A stretch of 64,000 bases of DNA, from assembly GCF_019134595.1 (NCBI RefSeq), contig NZ_CP077770.1:2066001-2130000 (forward strand). Direction: 5' to 3'. Positions 25,334-34,331 of this stretch are shown in pieces; positions within the stretch are counted from its first letter, which is position 1; each line of letters begins with the position of its first letter. Source of the stretch: Pseudoalteromonas shioyasakiensis. Its GTDB lineage: Bacteria; Pseudomonadota; Gammaproteobacteria; Enterobacterales; Alteromonadaceae. The notes under the pieces were generated by a model. That model was given only the letters and a program-made list of their open reading frames with translations, did not search any database and was not told where the DNA came from. Both the position numbers and the translations under genes were made by a program.

Positions 25334-25548
25334 GTCAGTTTGCATATGATAATTAATGATGACAAAACGGTTAGACCACCAGATTGAAGACCTTGTGGAC
25401 ATTTCAGTAAGATAAAGTACTTTCTCATTTTTGAGGACAATCTGGCGCAGATCTCATCGTAGAGCTGGGACTAATGAAAGTCTCTAATAGACTCTGAATA
25501 CATTAGCGCAAACCATCTCCGTTATTTTTAGTTATTAACTTGCAAAAC
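25334..25548 (+). ncRNA. Putative guide (bridge/seek) RNA region of the IS
   Basis: Non-coding right end of the element, between the transposase stop and the right inverted repeat. IS1111 elements encode their guide RNA here. Visible structure: CAGATTG (25380-25386) complementary to CAATCTG (25439-25445), and CAAAACGG occurring both at about 25363 and directly before the right inverted repeat at about 25543. TAATTAATGA at 25350-25359 is the exact complement of the left flank 24246-24255. No RNA ends can be defined from sequence. Confidence 0.45.
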
Positions 25549-25588
25549 GGGGCGTACCATACATTATGTCCCAAAAAGTGCATTTCAA

Positions 25589-26038
25589 CTATTTAACATC
25601 AAGTTCCATTACAACACCGTCTTCATCGTCCTCTTCGGTGACAACAAAACCAAACTGAGAATAAAATTTGCGCATCGTATGGTGGCCAGGCATGTAGAGT
25701 ATGGTTATTTTTTTACATTCTGGAATTTTTTTCATCTCGTTAATTACTAATTCTGTTGCGATTTTACCTATACCTTGGCCTTGATATTTTACATCAACCA
25801 TAAACTGAGCAATGTAAAACTCATCAGGTAGCCCTTCTTCAAGCTCTTGGTAATATTGAATAAAACCGACAACCTCATCTTCACGATATATTGCCCGATT
25901 AACATAATGGGGATAGAAGCTTGATTCAGCGATAGACTCTGAATTTAACGCCACGTAATCCTCTTGCTCTTTAGTTATTTCTAAGTGAATTACATCCAGC
26001 CAATTATCCTTCGTAACATCACGCAAAGTCACATTCAT
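25589..26038 (-). CDS. GNAT family N-acetyltransferase
   Basis: 149 residues. Motif A, VDVKYQGQGIGKIATEL (about 94-110), is the acetyl-CoA-binding loop; HTMRKFYSQFGF is motif B. It resembles the SpeG/diamine-acetyltransferase side of the family, but the substrate is unclear. An R''-like ACATAAT lies 20 bp beyond its stop beside the IS, so it could be an old inverted cassette or simply the chromosomal flank. Confidence 0.85.
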   Translation of the reverse strand: MNVTLRDVTKDNWLDVIHLEITKEQEDYVALNSESIAESSFYPHYVNRAIYREDEVVGFIQYYQELEEGLPDEFYIAQFMVDVKYQGQGIGKIATELVINEMKKIPECKKITILYMPGHHTMRKFYSQFGFVVTEEDDEDGVVMELDVK

Positions 26039-26149
26039 AAAATTCCCTTTATTTATTTTTCAGTAAATGTATAGGTAAGGGTAAAGTGAATAAAAACAAT
26101 ACATAATTGGCAAATATGACTTTAACTATTTACGACAACTTTTAAATTA

Positions 26150-26219
26150 AAATCGCTTGGTCGTTAAACCACCAAGTTTATTTGGTAATCAAATTATGGG
26201 GAGCACCGCCAAGCGATTT
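26150..26219 (-). terminator. Long hairpin after the catalase-like gene
   Basis: AAATCGCTTGG (26150-26160) pairs perfectly with CCAAGCGATTT (26209-26219); the 48-nt interior contains ACCACCAAG / TTTGGT pairing. On the minus strand a TTTTAATTT stretch follows. Possibly a weak terminator or processed RNA structure. Confidence 0.45.
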
Positions 26220-26225
26220 AGTTTT

Positions 26226-27203
26226 TTATTGCCCCGTTAAACGCTTAGCAAATGAAATCGCATAGGCTGTTGAGCGTAATTTAAGTACTTTGTCATCACT
26301 TGGCTTAAACCCTTTAGACAATAGATTTGGGTCATAATTAGTGAGATCGCAACCTGACTCACCTGTTGATTCTATGCTGAGCTTTCCTAAATTAATTGTT
26401 TTGCGATTCGCAGGCCAACGAACTGAAGGGTCAGTTAATGCATCACCCGGCTCGGCTAATTGTGCTTGAAAACGATAATGAACCTTCCCTTTCGCTAAAT
26501 CCTCTTCAAGTCGCTTAGCCAGAAATGATTTAGGGAAGGTTTTCATTTGCTCTTCTGTTAGCACCTGCTCTGGCTCTTCTGGCACCATGGCCCATCTAAA
26601 GGCATGCTTAGCGCCATTTTCATCAACCATGTAAAAGGTATGCACACCAAAATAACGTGAAGACACATACGATGCTGGCGGGTTATGGCTTTGTAGCCAA
26701 TTAAATTGTCCTAAAGTACTCGGGTTTTGCTCTCTGTATGCTTTTACTTTTGCAAAATCGATTTGACCTGTTTTTTCGTCAGGTACTAAGGTACTTAGTA
26801 AACCAAAAAATGCTTCTGGGCTGTTGCCTGCAAATACCGGCGTAGTAAGCCCTGCAATATTATGCACATCACCATTTTTTAGCACAAACTGCACCCCCAT
26901 TCCACGCGGCGAGCGTGATGTTTCATCAGCATGAGGGTTACCCCCGCCCATAGAAAAGCGAATATTTGCTTTTGACGGTGCGTTAAATAAAGGGCTGATT
27001 GAATACTGCTTTGCTGCTTGATTAGGTGTAAATGTTCCGACAGCGCACACCCCTTTGGCGTGACCTTTTCTGATTCCGGGCTGCTTTCCTGACAGCTTTT
27101 CAAATAAATTAATAAAATCTTGCCCATTTACTGCTTGCTCAGCAAAACTTGCTGTTGGTAATACAAGGCACATGGCACAAACTAAAGACTTAATTTTTAG
27201 CAT
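26226..27203 (-). CDS. Periplasmic catalase-like peroxidase
   Basis: 325 residues. Signal peptide (about 1-21, ending SFA). Catalase fold of the short 'catalase-related peroxidase' (SrpA-like) type: SPRGMGVQFVL near the active site, GNSPEAFF, and SRYFGVHTFYMVDENG with the R-x-F-x-x-H-x-F context; the C-terminal NADPH-binding domain of large catalases is missing. Role: heme-dependent peroxide removal in the periplasm. Single gene. Confidence 0.88.
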   Translation of the reverse strand: MLKIKSLVCAMCLVLPTASFAEQAVNGQDFINLFEKLSGKQPGIRKGHAKGVCAVGTFTPNQAAKQYSISPLFNAPSKANIRFSMGGGNPHADETSRSPRGMGVQFVLKNGDVHNIAGLTTPVFAGNSPEAFFGLLSTLVPDEKTGQIDFAKVKAYREQNPSTLGQFNWLQSHNPPASYVSSRYFGVHTFYMVDENGAKHAFRWAMVPEEPEQVLTEEQMKTFPKSFLAKRLEEDLAKGKVHYRFQAQLAEPGDALTDPSVRWPANRKTINLGKLSIESTGESGCDLTNYDPNLLSKGFKPSDDKVLKLRSTAYAISFAKRLTGQ

Positions 27204-27493
27204 TTATCCATCCTTTAAACTTAGTTTCAACAAAAATGACCAGATAAACTTCAAAATAATTTCATCAAAGCTAATAAATATTTTTACCAACAAAAACGCT
27301 ACAAACATTTAATAAACTTAGAATATTTATTTAACTACAGTATTTATAAAAGCTGCTAACTTTAAATTTAGGATCCGAAAAACTGCTGTGGCGCCCAGCA
27401 TTTTAAAAATAATCCGTGGTATTAATCACGACTATGACTAGTCCACCTAATCGTAAATTTTGTGGCTTGGTCAAAAACAACAAGGACCTAATT

Positions 27494-27892
27494 ATGGTGA
27501 AACAACATAAGAAAACCACTGCAAACGCTGATGTAGATATGACTCCTATGCTCGATATTGTGTTTATCTTGCTGATATTTTTTATCGTCACAACTTCATT
27601 TGTTAAGGAGCGCGCTATTGAAGTGAATCGCCCTTTAGCAAAAACAAGTCTTGAAAACCCTAAAAAACAAGCGCAATTTACTATCACTGAAAACGATAGT
27701 ATTTATTTTGCAAACCGGCTTATCACACCAGAGCAGATAATCGCTAACCTTGCCTTATTTGCCGCACAGTTTGAAATGACCAATGTGCAAGTAACAGCAA
27801 GTGAGCAAAGCAGCCACAAAACCTTAGTAACCTTGCTTGATAAAATAAAACAATATCAAGATGTGCCAATTTCTATAAGCACCTCTTTATAA
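27494..27892 (+). CDS. ExbD/TolR family biopolymer transport protein, orphan
   Basis: 132 residues from ATG 27494 (AAGGAC upstream); an in-frame upstream extension is not ExbD-like. N-terminal cytoplasmic stretch, DVDMTPMLDIVFILLIFFIV with the conserved membrane Asp, then a periplasmic domain. ExbD works with ExbB to energise TonB. No exbB or tonB gene is adjacent; instead it converges on a TonB-dependent receptor. It may join a complex encoded elsewhere. Confidence 0.9.
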   Translation: MVKQHKKTTANADVDMTPMLDIVFILLIFFIVTTSFVKERAIEVNRPLAKTSLENPKKQAQFTITENDSIYFANRLITPEQIIANLALFAAQFEMTNVQVTASEQSSHKTLVTLLDKIKQYQDVPISISTSL

Positions 27893-27920
27893 CTAAAAAA
27901 GGGCCTAACGGCCCTTTGCA
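27893..27920. terminator. Bidirectional terminator between exbD and the TonB receptor
   Basis: Hairpin AAAGGGCC / GGCCCTTT with loop TAAC at 27906-27909, with A-rich left and T-containing right flanks. Serves both convergent genes. Confidence 0.85.
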
Positions 27921-27950
27921 AGTTAAATAATAAAGGAATCTAAAGGGAGT

Positions 27951-30900
27951 TTAGAACTTGTACTCTGCACCTACGTAGTAATACGCACCGTTAAAACCAA
28001 ATGGTGCTGAACGACGTGAGTAAGTGAATACACCAGGGCTTGAAACAATTGTGTTGCCGCTTGCATCAACAATTGTACCCGAGCGTGAATTACCAATGGT
28101 GTTCTTATCTGGGTAAACATCAAATAAGTTATTTGCACCAATGTTAAATGACAGGTTTTCGTTAAAGAAGTAGTTAACTTTAACATCAGTTAAGATTTCA
28201 GCACCGTATGTTTGACGGCCACCATCTTCAACTGTGTATTCGCCGTAACGGTTTAGAGATAGGTTTACAGTCCAATCTTCTAAGCGGTAAAGCGCGCTTA
28301 AGTTAATGCGGTCTTCTGGTTGCCATTCTTCGATAATTGATGTTTCTTGGGCAGAAAACACATCTTCTACTGGAATAGTCTCAAGGCCACTGCCTGATGG
28401 CGTGAATAAATCAACCACATCTGTTTTAGTGAAGTTAGCAGCAAAGGTGAAATCAAGCGTACCGCCTAGGCCTTCTGTGTTCCATGTTGCTACTAAATCA
28501 ACACCTTCTGTTTCTGTGTCTGCACCATTTAAGAAGAACTGACCCGCACCTGCGCCTGAGCTTTCAAGTGCAGCATCTAGCGTATCTGATAAACCTTTAC
28601 CTAAACGGTTAGAAATAACGATACGGTCGTCGATATCAATCGAGTAGTAGTCAATGGTTAAGTTAATATTGTCGGTGACGTTATACACAATACCTAAACT
28701 ACGGTTTTGTGATTTCTCTTCTTTTAGCTTAGGAATACCAATTGATTGCGCTAAGGTACTGTCGTTTCTAAACGTACCTACTTGCTCAGCCACTAAGCTG
28801 CCATCATCACCTACAACGAACTGTGTACTTACGTTATTAAAGTAAAGTTGTTGCATAGAAGGTGCTCTAAAACCTGTGCTTAATGCACCACGTAAAGACA
28901 CATCTTCAGTTACAGACCAGTTACCCGCTAACTTAAAGTTAACTGTGTCACCAAAGCCTTTGTAGTTATCGTAACGTACCGCACCTGAAATAATTACATC
29001 ATCGATAACATAGGTTTCTGCATCCATATAGAATGAGATCACATCGCGCGACTCATCAACAGATGATGCCGGGTCTGAACCACCAAAACCTTGCGTACCA
29101 CTTGCAGCGTCAACACTACCTACCCCACCATTTAAGCCAGAATAGATGCTCATACCATCAACAGTGTCGTAATCACGGTATGCGTATTCGCTACCTTCAA
29201 GAATACGGAACTCATCGGTACGAAGCTCAGCACCCAGTGCTAATGAGAAGTTGTCGTAATCTTTTGTGTAATCAAGGTTTAAAGTTTGCAGTGATAATTC
29301 AAGGCCATATGCATATGCTGAACGCGGAATAGTGGCACGAATTTCATCAGCCGTTAAACCTTGGTCATAACGAAGGTAGTTCGCGTATGAGCCATTGATA
29401 GTGTCACTTGTTGTGTAATCAATGCTGTTTTCACCGTAGGTGTACGATAAATCAATGCTTGAGTCATTATCGAACGATTTTTTATAACCAAAGTTATAAG
29501 ACACGTCATCGATGATTGTATTAATTTTTGGTAAGAAACCCATAGGAATGGTTGCATCACCATCTTGTAATACAGGGTTACCATTAGCATTTGCGTTATG
29601 ACGGAAAAACGCAGCTGATTCATTTTCACGATTTGAATAAGTGATAAAGCCATATAGCTCACCACCAGCAAGCTCATAGCCAGTATTAATCGTTAAGGCA
29701 AATTGCTGTGAATCTGCATCACCAATTCTAAACGTATCACGAGGTGCTGTTAACTCACGTGGGTCGCCTGCCAATAGCGTACCATCATCAAGTTCAGTAC
29801 AGCCGTAAAATTGACATGAGCCATGAAGACCTGCACGGTTAGTCGGCGCACGGTCACGGTAGTTGATTGTGGTATTTAAATAACCTTCGTCACCTAAAGC
29901 AAAACCTTTGTTGAAATCAACAGTTACAGTTTCCCCATCGCCTTCTGAATACTCACCGTAGTTGATAGCCGCTTTACCGCCCTCTTCAGCGTCTTTTAAT
30001 ACGATATTAATAACACCTGCAATGGCATCTGAACCATATTGCGCAGCAGCACCATCACGTAATACTTCAATACGTTTGATTGCAGCAGCAGGAATAGCAT
30101 TCATGTCGGTACCCGCCGTACCACGACCAACTGACGTATTAATGTGAATAAGGCTCGCTTGGTGGCGGCGTTTACCATTGATAAGAACTAAGGTTTGATC
30201 TGGCCCTAAGCCACGTAATGTTGCAGGACGAAGTGCATCAGTACCATCACTGATAGACGAGCTTGAAAAGTTAAAAGACGGTGCAATAGCCTGAAGCATA
30301 CGGCCTACTTCTGTTTGACCTGTATTCTCGAGTGCTTCGGCACTTAAAATATCAACCGGAACCGGTAAATCTTCAACCGAGCGTCCTGCTACACGGCTAC
30401 CGACAACGGCAATTTTTTCGATGTTTTGTTCTGCTGATTGATCTTCTGCTAACGCTTGCGTATTGGCGGCAAGCAGTAATGGCACGACTGCAGCGCTGAC
30501 CCCTGATACTTTGATCATGTTATTATTCATCCTATCTACTTGTTTGAGTTTTATACTCAGCAAGCCTTGTTGATCAACAACCGCATCGAGCTCAGCGCCT
30601 TCTAGCATCGCGTTCAGTGCATCAAGTTTGGTGTAAAAACCAAACACAGATTGCGCTTGATATTGCTTTGCTAATTCGAAAGAAAAAATGACTGTTTGTT
30701 CGGTTTGCTTTGCAAATTCGATTAACGCCAAATCAGCTCGTTGCGCTTTGATGTCAAATTGCAGCATTTGTTTTTCAGCCGCTATTGCTACTTGGCCTGC
30801 TGTGAGGCCATAAATAACAAAAGAGGCAGGTAACAACGGCAATTGCTTACTGCGCAATTTAAACAAACAAGTGAGGAAGAAAAATCCGCTATGTAAATTT

Positions 30901-30974
30901 AACTTTTTTTTAATTAATTTTTTGTGACGAGAAGGTGGCGCACAATTAACATCATAACATTGGCGTATTCTCAT
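27951..30974 (-). CDS. TonB-dependent receptor with N-terminal STN signalling domain
   Basis: 1007 residues. A hydrophobic segment (about 45-66, ending IAIAA-like) is followed by an STN domain (about 70-145), then a second signal-peptide-like stretch starting MNNNMIKVSG (149) and ending QALA (about 176), a TonB box/plug domain (about 185-320, RDGAAAQYGSDAIAGVINIVL) and a 22-strand barrel ending in Phe. STN receptors signal through FecR and FecI, whose genes lie directly upstream. Ligand unknown. The extra internal hydrophobic segment between STN and plug is abnormal and suggests a fusion. Confidence 0.88.
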   Translation of the reverse strand: MRIRQCYDVNCAPPSRHKKLIKKKLNLHSGFFFLTCLFKLRSKQLPLLPASFVIYGLTAGQVAIAAEKQMLQFDIKAQRADLALIEFAKQTEQTVIFSFELAKQYQAQSVFGFYTKLDALNAMLEGAELDAVVDQQGLLSIKLKQVDRMNNNMIKVSGVSAAVVPLLLAANTQALAEDQSAEQNIEKIAVVGSRVAGRSVEDLPVPVDILSAEALENTGQTEVGRMLQAIAPSFNFSSSSISDGTDALRPATLRGLGPDQTLVLINGKRRHQASLIHINTSVGRGTAGTDMNAIPAAAIKRIEVLRDGAAAQYGSDAIAGVINIVLKDAEEGGKAAINYGEYSEGDGETVTVDFNKGFALGDEGYLNTTINYRDRAPTNRAGLHGSCQFYGCTELDDGTLLAGDPRELTAPRDTFRIGDADSQQFALTINTGYELAGGELYGFITYSNRENESAAFFRHNANANGNPVLQDGDATIPMGFLPKINTIIDDVSYNFGYKKSFDNDSSIDLSYTYGENSIDYTTSDTINGSYANYLRYDQGLTADEIRATIPRSAYAYGLELSLQTLNLDYTKDYDNFSLALGAELRTDEFRILEGSEYAYRDYDTVDGMSIYSGLNGGVGSVDAASGTQGFGGSDPASSVDESRDVISFYMDAETYVIDDVIISGAVRYDNYKGFGDTVNFKLAGNWSVTEDVSLRGALSTGFRAPSMQQLYFNNVSTQFVVGDDGSLVAEQVGTFRNDSTLAQSIGIPKLKEEKSQNRSLGIVYNVTDNINLTIDYYSIDIDDRIVISNRLGKGLSDTLDAALESSGAGAGQFFLNGADTETEGVDLVATWNTEGLGGTLDFTFAANFTKTDVVDLFTPSGSGLETIPVEDVFSAQETSIIEEWQPEDRINLSALYRLEDWTVNLSLNRYGEYTVEDGGRQTYGAEILTDVKVNYFFNENLSFNIGANNLFDVYPDKNTIGNSRSGTIVDASGNTIVSSPGVFTYSRRSAPFGFNGAYYYVGAEYKF

Positions 30975-30982
30975 GGGCAGAA

Positions 30983-32053
30983 CTAACCTTTTGCAGCGAT
31001 AGTTAAGCTAACACGATGTTCACCTAAACGTTGATGTTCTACACCTAAGTTGGCCTGTAAAGAATCAAGCAAACCTTTAATGTCGCCAGTTTTAAACACG
31101 CCAGCCACTTTTAAAGAGGCAAGTTCTGGATCATTTAATTCAAAACGTGTGGCAGTATAACGACTCACCTCTTGCAGAGCTTCGCCTAAAGACTCGCCAT
31201 TAAAAATCAGCATTTCTTGTTGCCATGCCAAATCACGTTGTACGTCATCAACCGATAACTGTTTAATTGGCTCTGTTTTACTTTGTTTTATGAGGGCTTT
31301 TTCACCAGATACAACAACATTAGCGCGAAGCGCTTTAATATTTGCACTGTTATCTGAGGCATCTTTTAAACGATTAAAATCGCTGGCATCAACCTGAGTA
31401 CTCGGATCAGCAATCATCACCTTGCCCTCAGTCACCACAAGCTCTAAGTCTGAAGCGGTATTTCGCTGAACATTAAACACCGTACCAAGTGCAGTAAATG
31501 ATTTATCACCAGCAATAACCGTAAACGGACGGCTCGGATCTTTGGCAACATTAAAGCGCCCTTCACCACGGCTCAAAATCAACTGACGGCGATCGCCTGA
31601 GTAGGCAACTTCGAGTTTAGTATTGGTATTAAGCTGCACAATAGTGCTGTCTGGGAGCACAAATTCAGCTTGCTCACCCACTTTGGTGCGGTAAATTTTG
31701 CTAAATTTAGCGTAGTCGTTTTCTTCACTTTGCCAATAGCTTGAATAGATAAGCATGATAGAACCAAGCAGCATTGCCACCAAAAAGCTGGCAGCGGTTG
31801 CCATACCAAATACTGCAGGTTGTTTTTGCGGTGCTTTATAAGGAAACAAACTACTTAACTCATTAAGCACACTCATTTCATCCCATAAGGTCGCAAGTTC
31901 AAACAATGCCTCTTGATGAGCCGCACTTTGGTGAGCCCACAAGTGTAATTGGCTTACTTCATCTTTAGATAGGCCACGATCAATGGCACTGATCCATTGA
32001 CTCGCCTGCTCTTGAATCATGTCTTTTGATGAAAATGGGTGGACATTACTCAT
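30983..32053 (-). CDS. FecR-type anti-sigma/sigma-activating membrane protein
   Basis: 356 residues. N-terminal cytoplasmic DUF4880-like region (about 8-60, QASQWISAIDRGLS), one membrane helix (about 83-105), periplasmic FecR domain (about 120-215: KVGEQAEFVLPDSTIVQLNTNTKL) and a C-terminal STN-like segment (LKVAGVFKTGDIKGLLDSL). It relays receptor occupancy to the ECF sigma factor. The start overlaps the sigma gene stop (ATGA) and the receptor gene follows after 8 bp. Confidence 0.92.
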   Translation of the reverse strand: MSNVHPFSSKDMIQEQASQWISAIDRGLSKDEVSQLHLWAHQSAAHQEALFELATLWDEMSVLNELSSLFPYKAPQKQPAVFGMATAASFLVAMLLGSIMLIYSSYWQSEENDYAKFSKIYRTKVGEQAEFVLPDSTIVQLNTNTKLEVAYSGDRRQLILSRGEGRFNVAKDPSRPFTVIAGDKSFTALGTVFNVQRNTASDLELVVTEGKVMIADPSTQVDASDFNRLKDASDNSANIKALRANVVVSGEKALIKQSKTEPIKQLSVDDVQRDLAWQQEMLIFNGESLGEALQEVSRYTATRFELNDPELASLKVAGVFKTGDIKGLLDSLQANLGVEHQRLGEHRVSLTIAAKG

Positions 32054-32610
32054 TTGTTCACCTCTTTTGCAGTGAACTCTGTGGTAGGGGTAAATGCCTG
32101 GGGTTGTACGTCGTGTGATTTCATTGCTCGGTGAACATGTAATAAGCCTTTGGCTATATGTTTTTCAACAGTACTTTCGCTAAGACTCATTTTAGCTGCA
32201 ATTTCCTTTTGGCTTAAGCCATAGACTTTTTTTAAGATAAAACATTTTTTAACCTGAGGGCTTAGTTCGTTAGTCACTCGGCAAAAAAACAAAAAACGCT
32301 CTTTAGAAGTTACTTCATCTTCAAGTGCCAATGAACGCATGTGATGCTCAACCTGCTGTTGTTCATCTAACGATTCTTTGTATTTATTGTCCCATTTAGC
32401 AATATGATTTAGCGCCAAATGCTTAGCCGTTTTCAGCATATAACTGTGAGTATATTCGATATTTTGCTTAAGATCAGCTTCATAACTTTTTATAAACGTC
32501 TCTTGCACAATATCTTCTACATCATCAGGGCTGACGATACGTGATACAAAGCGCCTAAGCTTGCTCGATATCTCGGTAAAAGCGGTGATAACCCCAGTTT
32601 GATCTGTCAT
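32050..32610 (-). CDS. ECF sigma factor, FecI type
   Basis: 186 residues with sigma region 2 (about 15-80, DDVEDIVQETFIKSY) and region 4 (about 115-170, LSQKEIAAKMSLSESTVEKHIAKGL). First gene of the sigma - FecR - receptor operon, so it probably directs transcription of the receptor when ligand is bound. No promoter could be assigned with confidence. Confidence 0.93.
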   Translation of the reverse strand: MTDQTGVITAFTEISSKLRRFVSRIVSPDDVEDIVQETFIKSYEADLKQNIEYTHSYMLKTAKHLALNHIAKWDNKYKESLDEQQQVEHHMRSLALEDEVTSKERFLFFCRVTNELSPQVKKCFILKKVYGLSQKEIAAKMSLSESTVEKHIAKGLLHVHRAMKSHDVQPQAFTPTTEFTAKEVNK

Positions 32611-32695
32611 CCTTAACTCACCTTTATTATATTTTTATTGCTTTAGGGTACGAGATTTCAGTTTAATTACAAGCCATTTGTTAAGTTTTTGTACC

Positions 32696-33571
32696 TTAAG
32701 TAAACAAAGATTTCATAAACTCATAAAAAACCTCTGTTTTGCGCGTCACTAGGCTGTTTTGTGGTTTTAAAAACCACACTGGCGCGTCAGCATCAACAAG
32801 GCTATTAGGGAGTATTTCGATTAACCGTCCTTCGGCTAAATCGTCTTTAATTGCAATATAAGATTTAATCGCTATGCCATGGCCTGCAATCGCAGCCTGT
32901 GTCATGTTATCTGAGTTAGATACAGTAAAACGCGTTCTCGCATTATAATTAACTATTTGGCCGCCTTCGTTAAATTTAAGCTGTCGCTGCCATGGCAAAC
33001 ACACCCAGTAATGGTCTTTAAGATCAGCCACCGATTTTGGTTGCCCATATTTTTCAACATAGCTCGGCGCTGCGCACAAAATACGAGAGTTACTAACAAG
33101 CTTACGAGAAAGCAGGTTTGAATCTGCCAACTGACCTACTCGAATAGCCACATCTTGGGCATCATCAACAATATTCACAAATTGATCTGTAATCATAAAA
33201 TCGAGTTTCAAGTCGGGAAATTGCTGTTCAAAATGACCAAGCTCTGGCATTACAAATTTTGAGAAAACCCAAGGCGGCATAGTGACTCTTAAAAGCCCTG
33301 TAACCGCTGAACCCCGAGCGCCAATTTGATGCTCAGCATCATACAAGGCTTCTAAAATGGCACCAGCACGTTGATAAAACAACTCCCCTGCAGGTGATAA
33401 GCGTATTCGCCGACTATCACGAAACAACAACACTGTACTTAACGCTTTTTCTAACTTACTTAAGCGATGACTTACCGTTGCAGGTGAAAGGCCCTGAGCT
33501 TTAGCAGCGGCAACCACACCTTGGTTTTCAACTATGGCTATAAAGGTTTCTAAATCACATAAACTGTACAT
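32696..33571 (-). CDS. LysR family transcriptional regulator
   Basis: 291 residues: helix-turn-helix (about 1-60, VVAAAKAQGLSPATVSHRLSKLE) and effector-binding domain (about 88-290). Divergent from the peroxiredoxin gene with a 106-bp gap, so regulation of that operon is likely by family habit. Confidence 0.93.
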   Translation of the reverse strand: MYSLCDLETFIAIVENQGVVAAAKAQGLSPATVSHRLSKLEKALSTVLLFRDSRRIRLSPAGELFYQRAGAILEALYDAEHQIGARGSAVTGLLRVTMPPWVFSKFVMPELGHFEQQFPDLKLDFMITDQFVNIVDDAQDVAIRVGQLADSNLLSRKLVSNSRILCAAPSYVEKYGQPKSVADLKDHYWVCLPWQRQLKFNEGGQIVNYNARTRFTVSNSDNMTQAAIAGHGIAIKSYIAIKDDLAEGRLIEILPNSLVDADAPVWFLKPQNSLVTRKTEVFYEFMKSLFT

Positions 33572-33677
33572 GGCTTTGATTCAATATTTTCGAATTTAGG
33601 TTTCAGTTTTGTATTGTATATATAAAAATTCAAAACTCTATACTTGCTACAAATTGTAAAAAATGATTGGAGTATGT

Positions 33678-34331
33678 ATGTCTTTAAAAACCCAAATCGA
33701 AGCATTTGAAGTGCAAAAGAAAGCCAATGTCCCAGCTGACATCTTAAATTTGATGGATGTCACGACTGAAAAACTAATTGCAGAACAATTGAGTAAACAT
33801 GCTTTAAACGTCGGTGATAAGTTTCCAGCATTTGAATTACCCGACAGCAAAGGCAAACAAATCAGCTCGACTGAGTTGCTAGCGAAAGGCCCGCTTGTAC
33901 TGAGTTTTTACCGTGGTGGTTGGTGCCCGTATTGTAATTTAGAGCTTCGCGCACTCAATAACATGCAACAAGCATTTGCTGATCAAAATGCACAGTTAGT
34001 TGCTGTTTCGCCTCAGTTACCTGATGAATCACTGTCTACCCAACAGCAAAACGAGCTGGCTTATACAGTTCTTTCTGATGTGTCTAACTCTTTGGCTAAA
34101 AAGTGTGGCTTGGTATTCACGTTAGATGAACGCTTAATTCCTGTTTACGATCAACTTGGTTTAGATATTCCAAAAGCCAATGGTGACGATAGCTACGAAT
34201 TACCATTACCGGCAACTTACGTTATTGATAGCCAGGGTGTGATTCAATTTGCTTTTGCCCATGAAGATTACACTCTAAGAGCAGAGCCTTTAGATGTTCT
34301 TAACGCAGTTAAGGCACTAAGTCATGTTTAA
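33678..34331 (+). CDS. AhpC/TSA-type peroxiredoxin-like protein
   Basis: 217 residues from ATG 33678, which has GGAG 6 nt upstream; an earlier ATG at 33663 precedes that site. Thioredoxin fold with GDKFPAFELPD and the active-site segment SFYRGGWCPYCNLELRAL (peroxidatic Cys in CPYC). No signal peptide. It reduces peroxides using thiols. Overlaps the next gene by 8 bp. Confidence 0.88.
   Translation: MSLKTQIEAFEVQKKANVPADILNLMDVTTEKLIAEQLSKHALNVGDKFPAFELPDSKGKQISSTELLAKGPLVLSFYRGGWCPYCNLELRALNNMQQAFADQNAQLVAVSPQLPDESLSTQQQNELAYTVLSDVSNSLAKKCGLVFTLDERLIPVYDQLGLDIPKANGDDSYELPLPATYVIDSQGVIQFAFAHEDYTLRAEPLDVLNAVKALSHV

Larger units (their letters stand above)
24257..25560 (+). mobile_element. IS110-family insertion sequence, IS1111 group
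   Basis: About 1.3 kb bounded by 12-bp inverted repeats ATGGTACGCCCC (24257-24268) and GGGGCGTACCAT (25549-25560), with one transposase gene. Subterminal inverted repeats are diagnostic of the IS1111 group within IS110, so the real ends may extend a few bp outside. The left non-coding end is short (about 50 bp) and the right one long (about 215 bp), also as in IS1111. It sits 26 bp after the last attC core. Core-like heptamers lie just outside both ends (CTATAAC 24239-24245, ATTATGT 25563-25569). Confidence 0.88.

Noticed and set aside
24239..25569. IS inserted inside and splitting one attC site
   Set aside because: Joining the flanks leaves only 27 bp between the heptamers, too short for an attC; kept only as a possibility.
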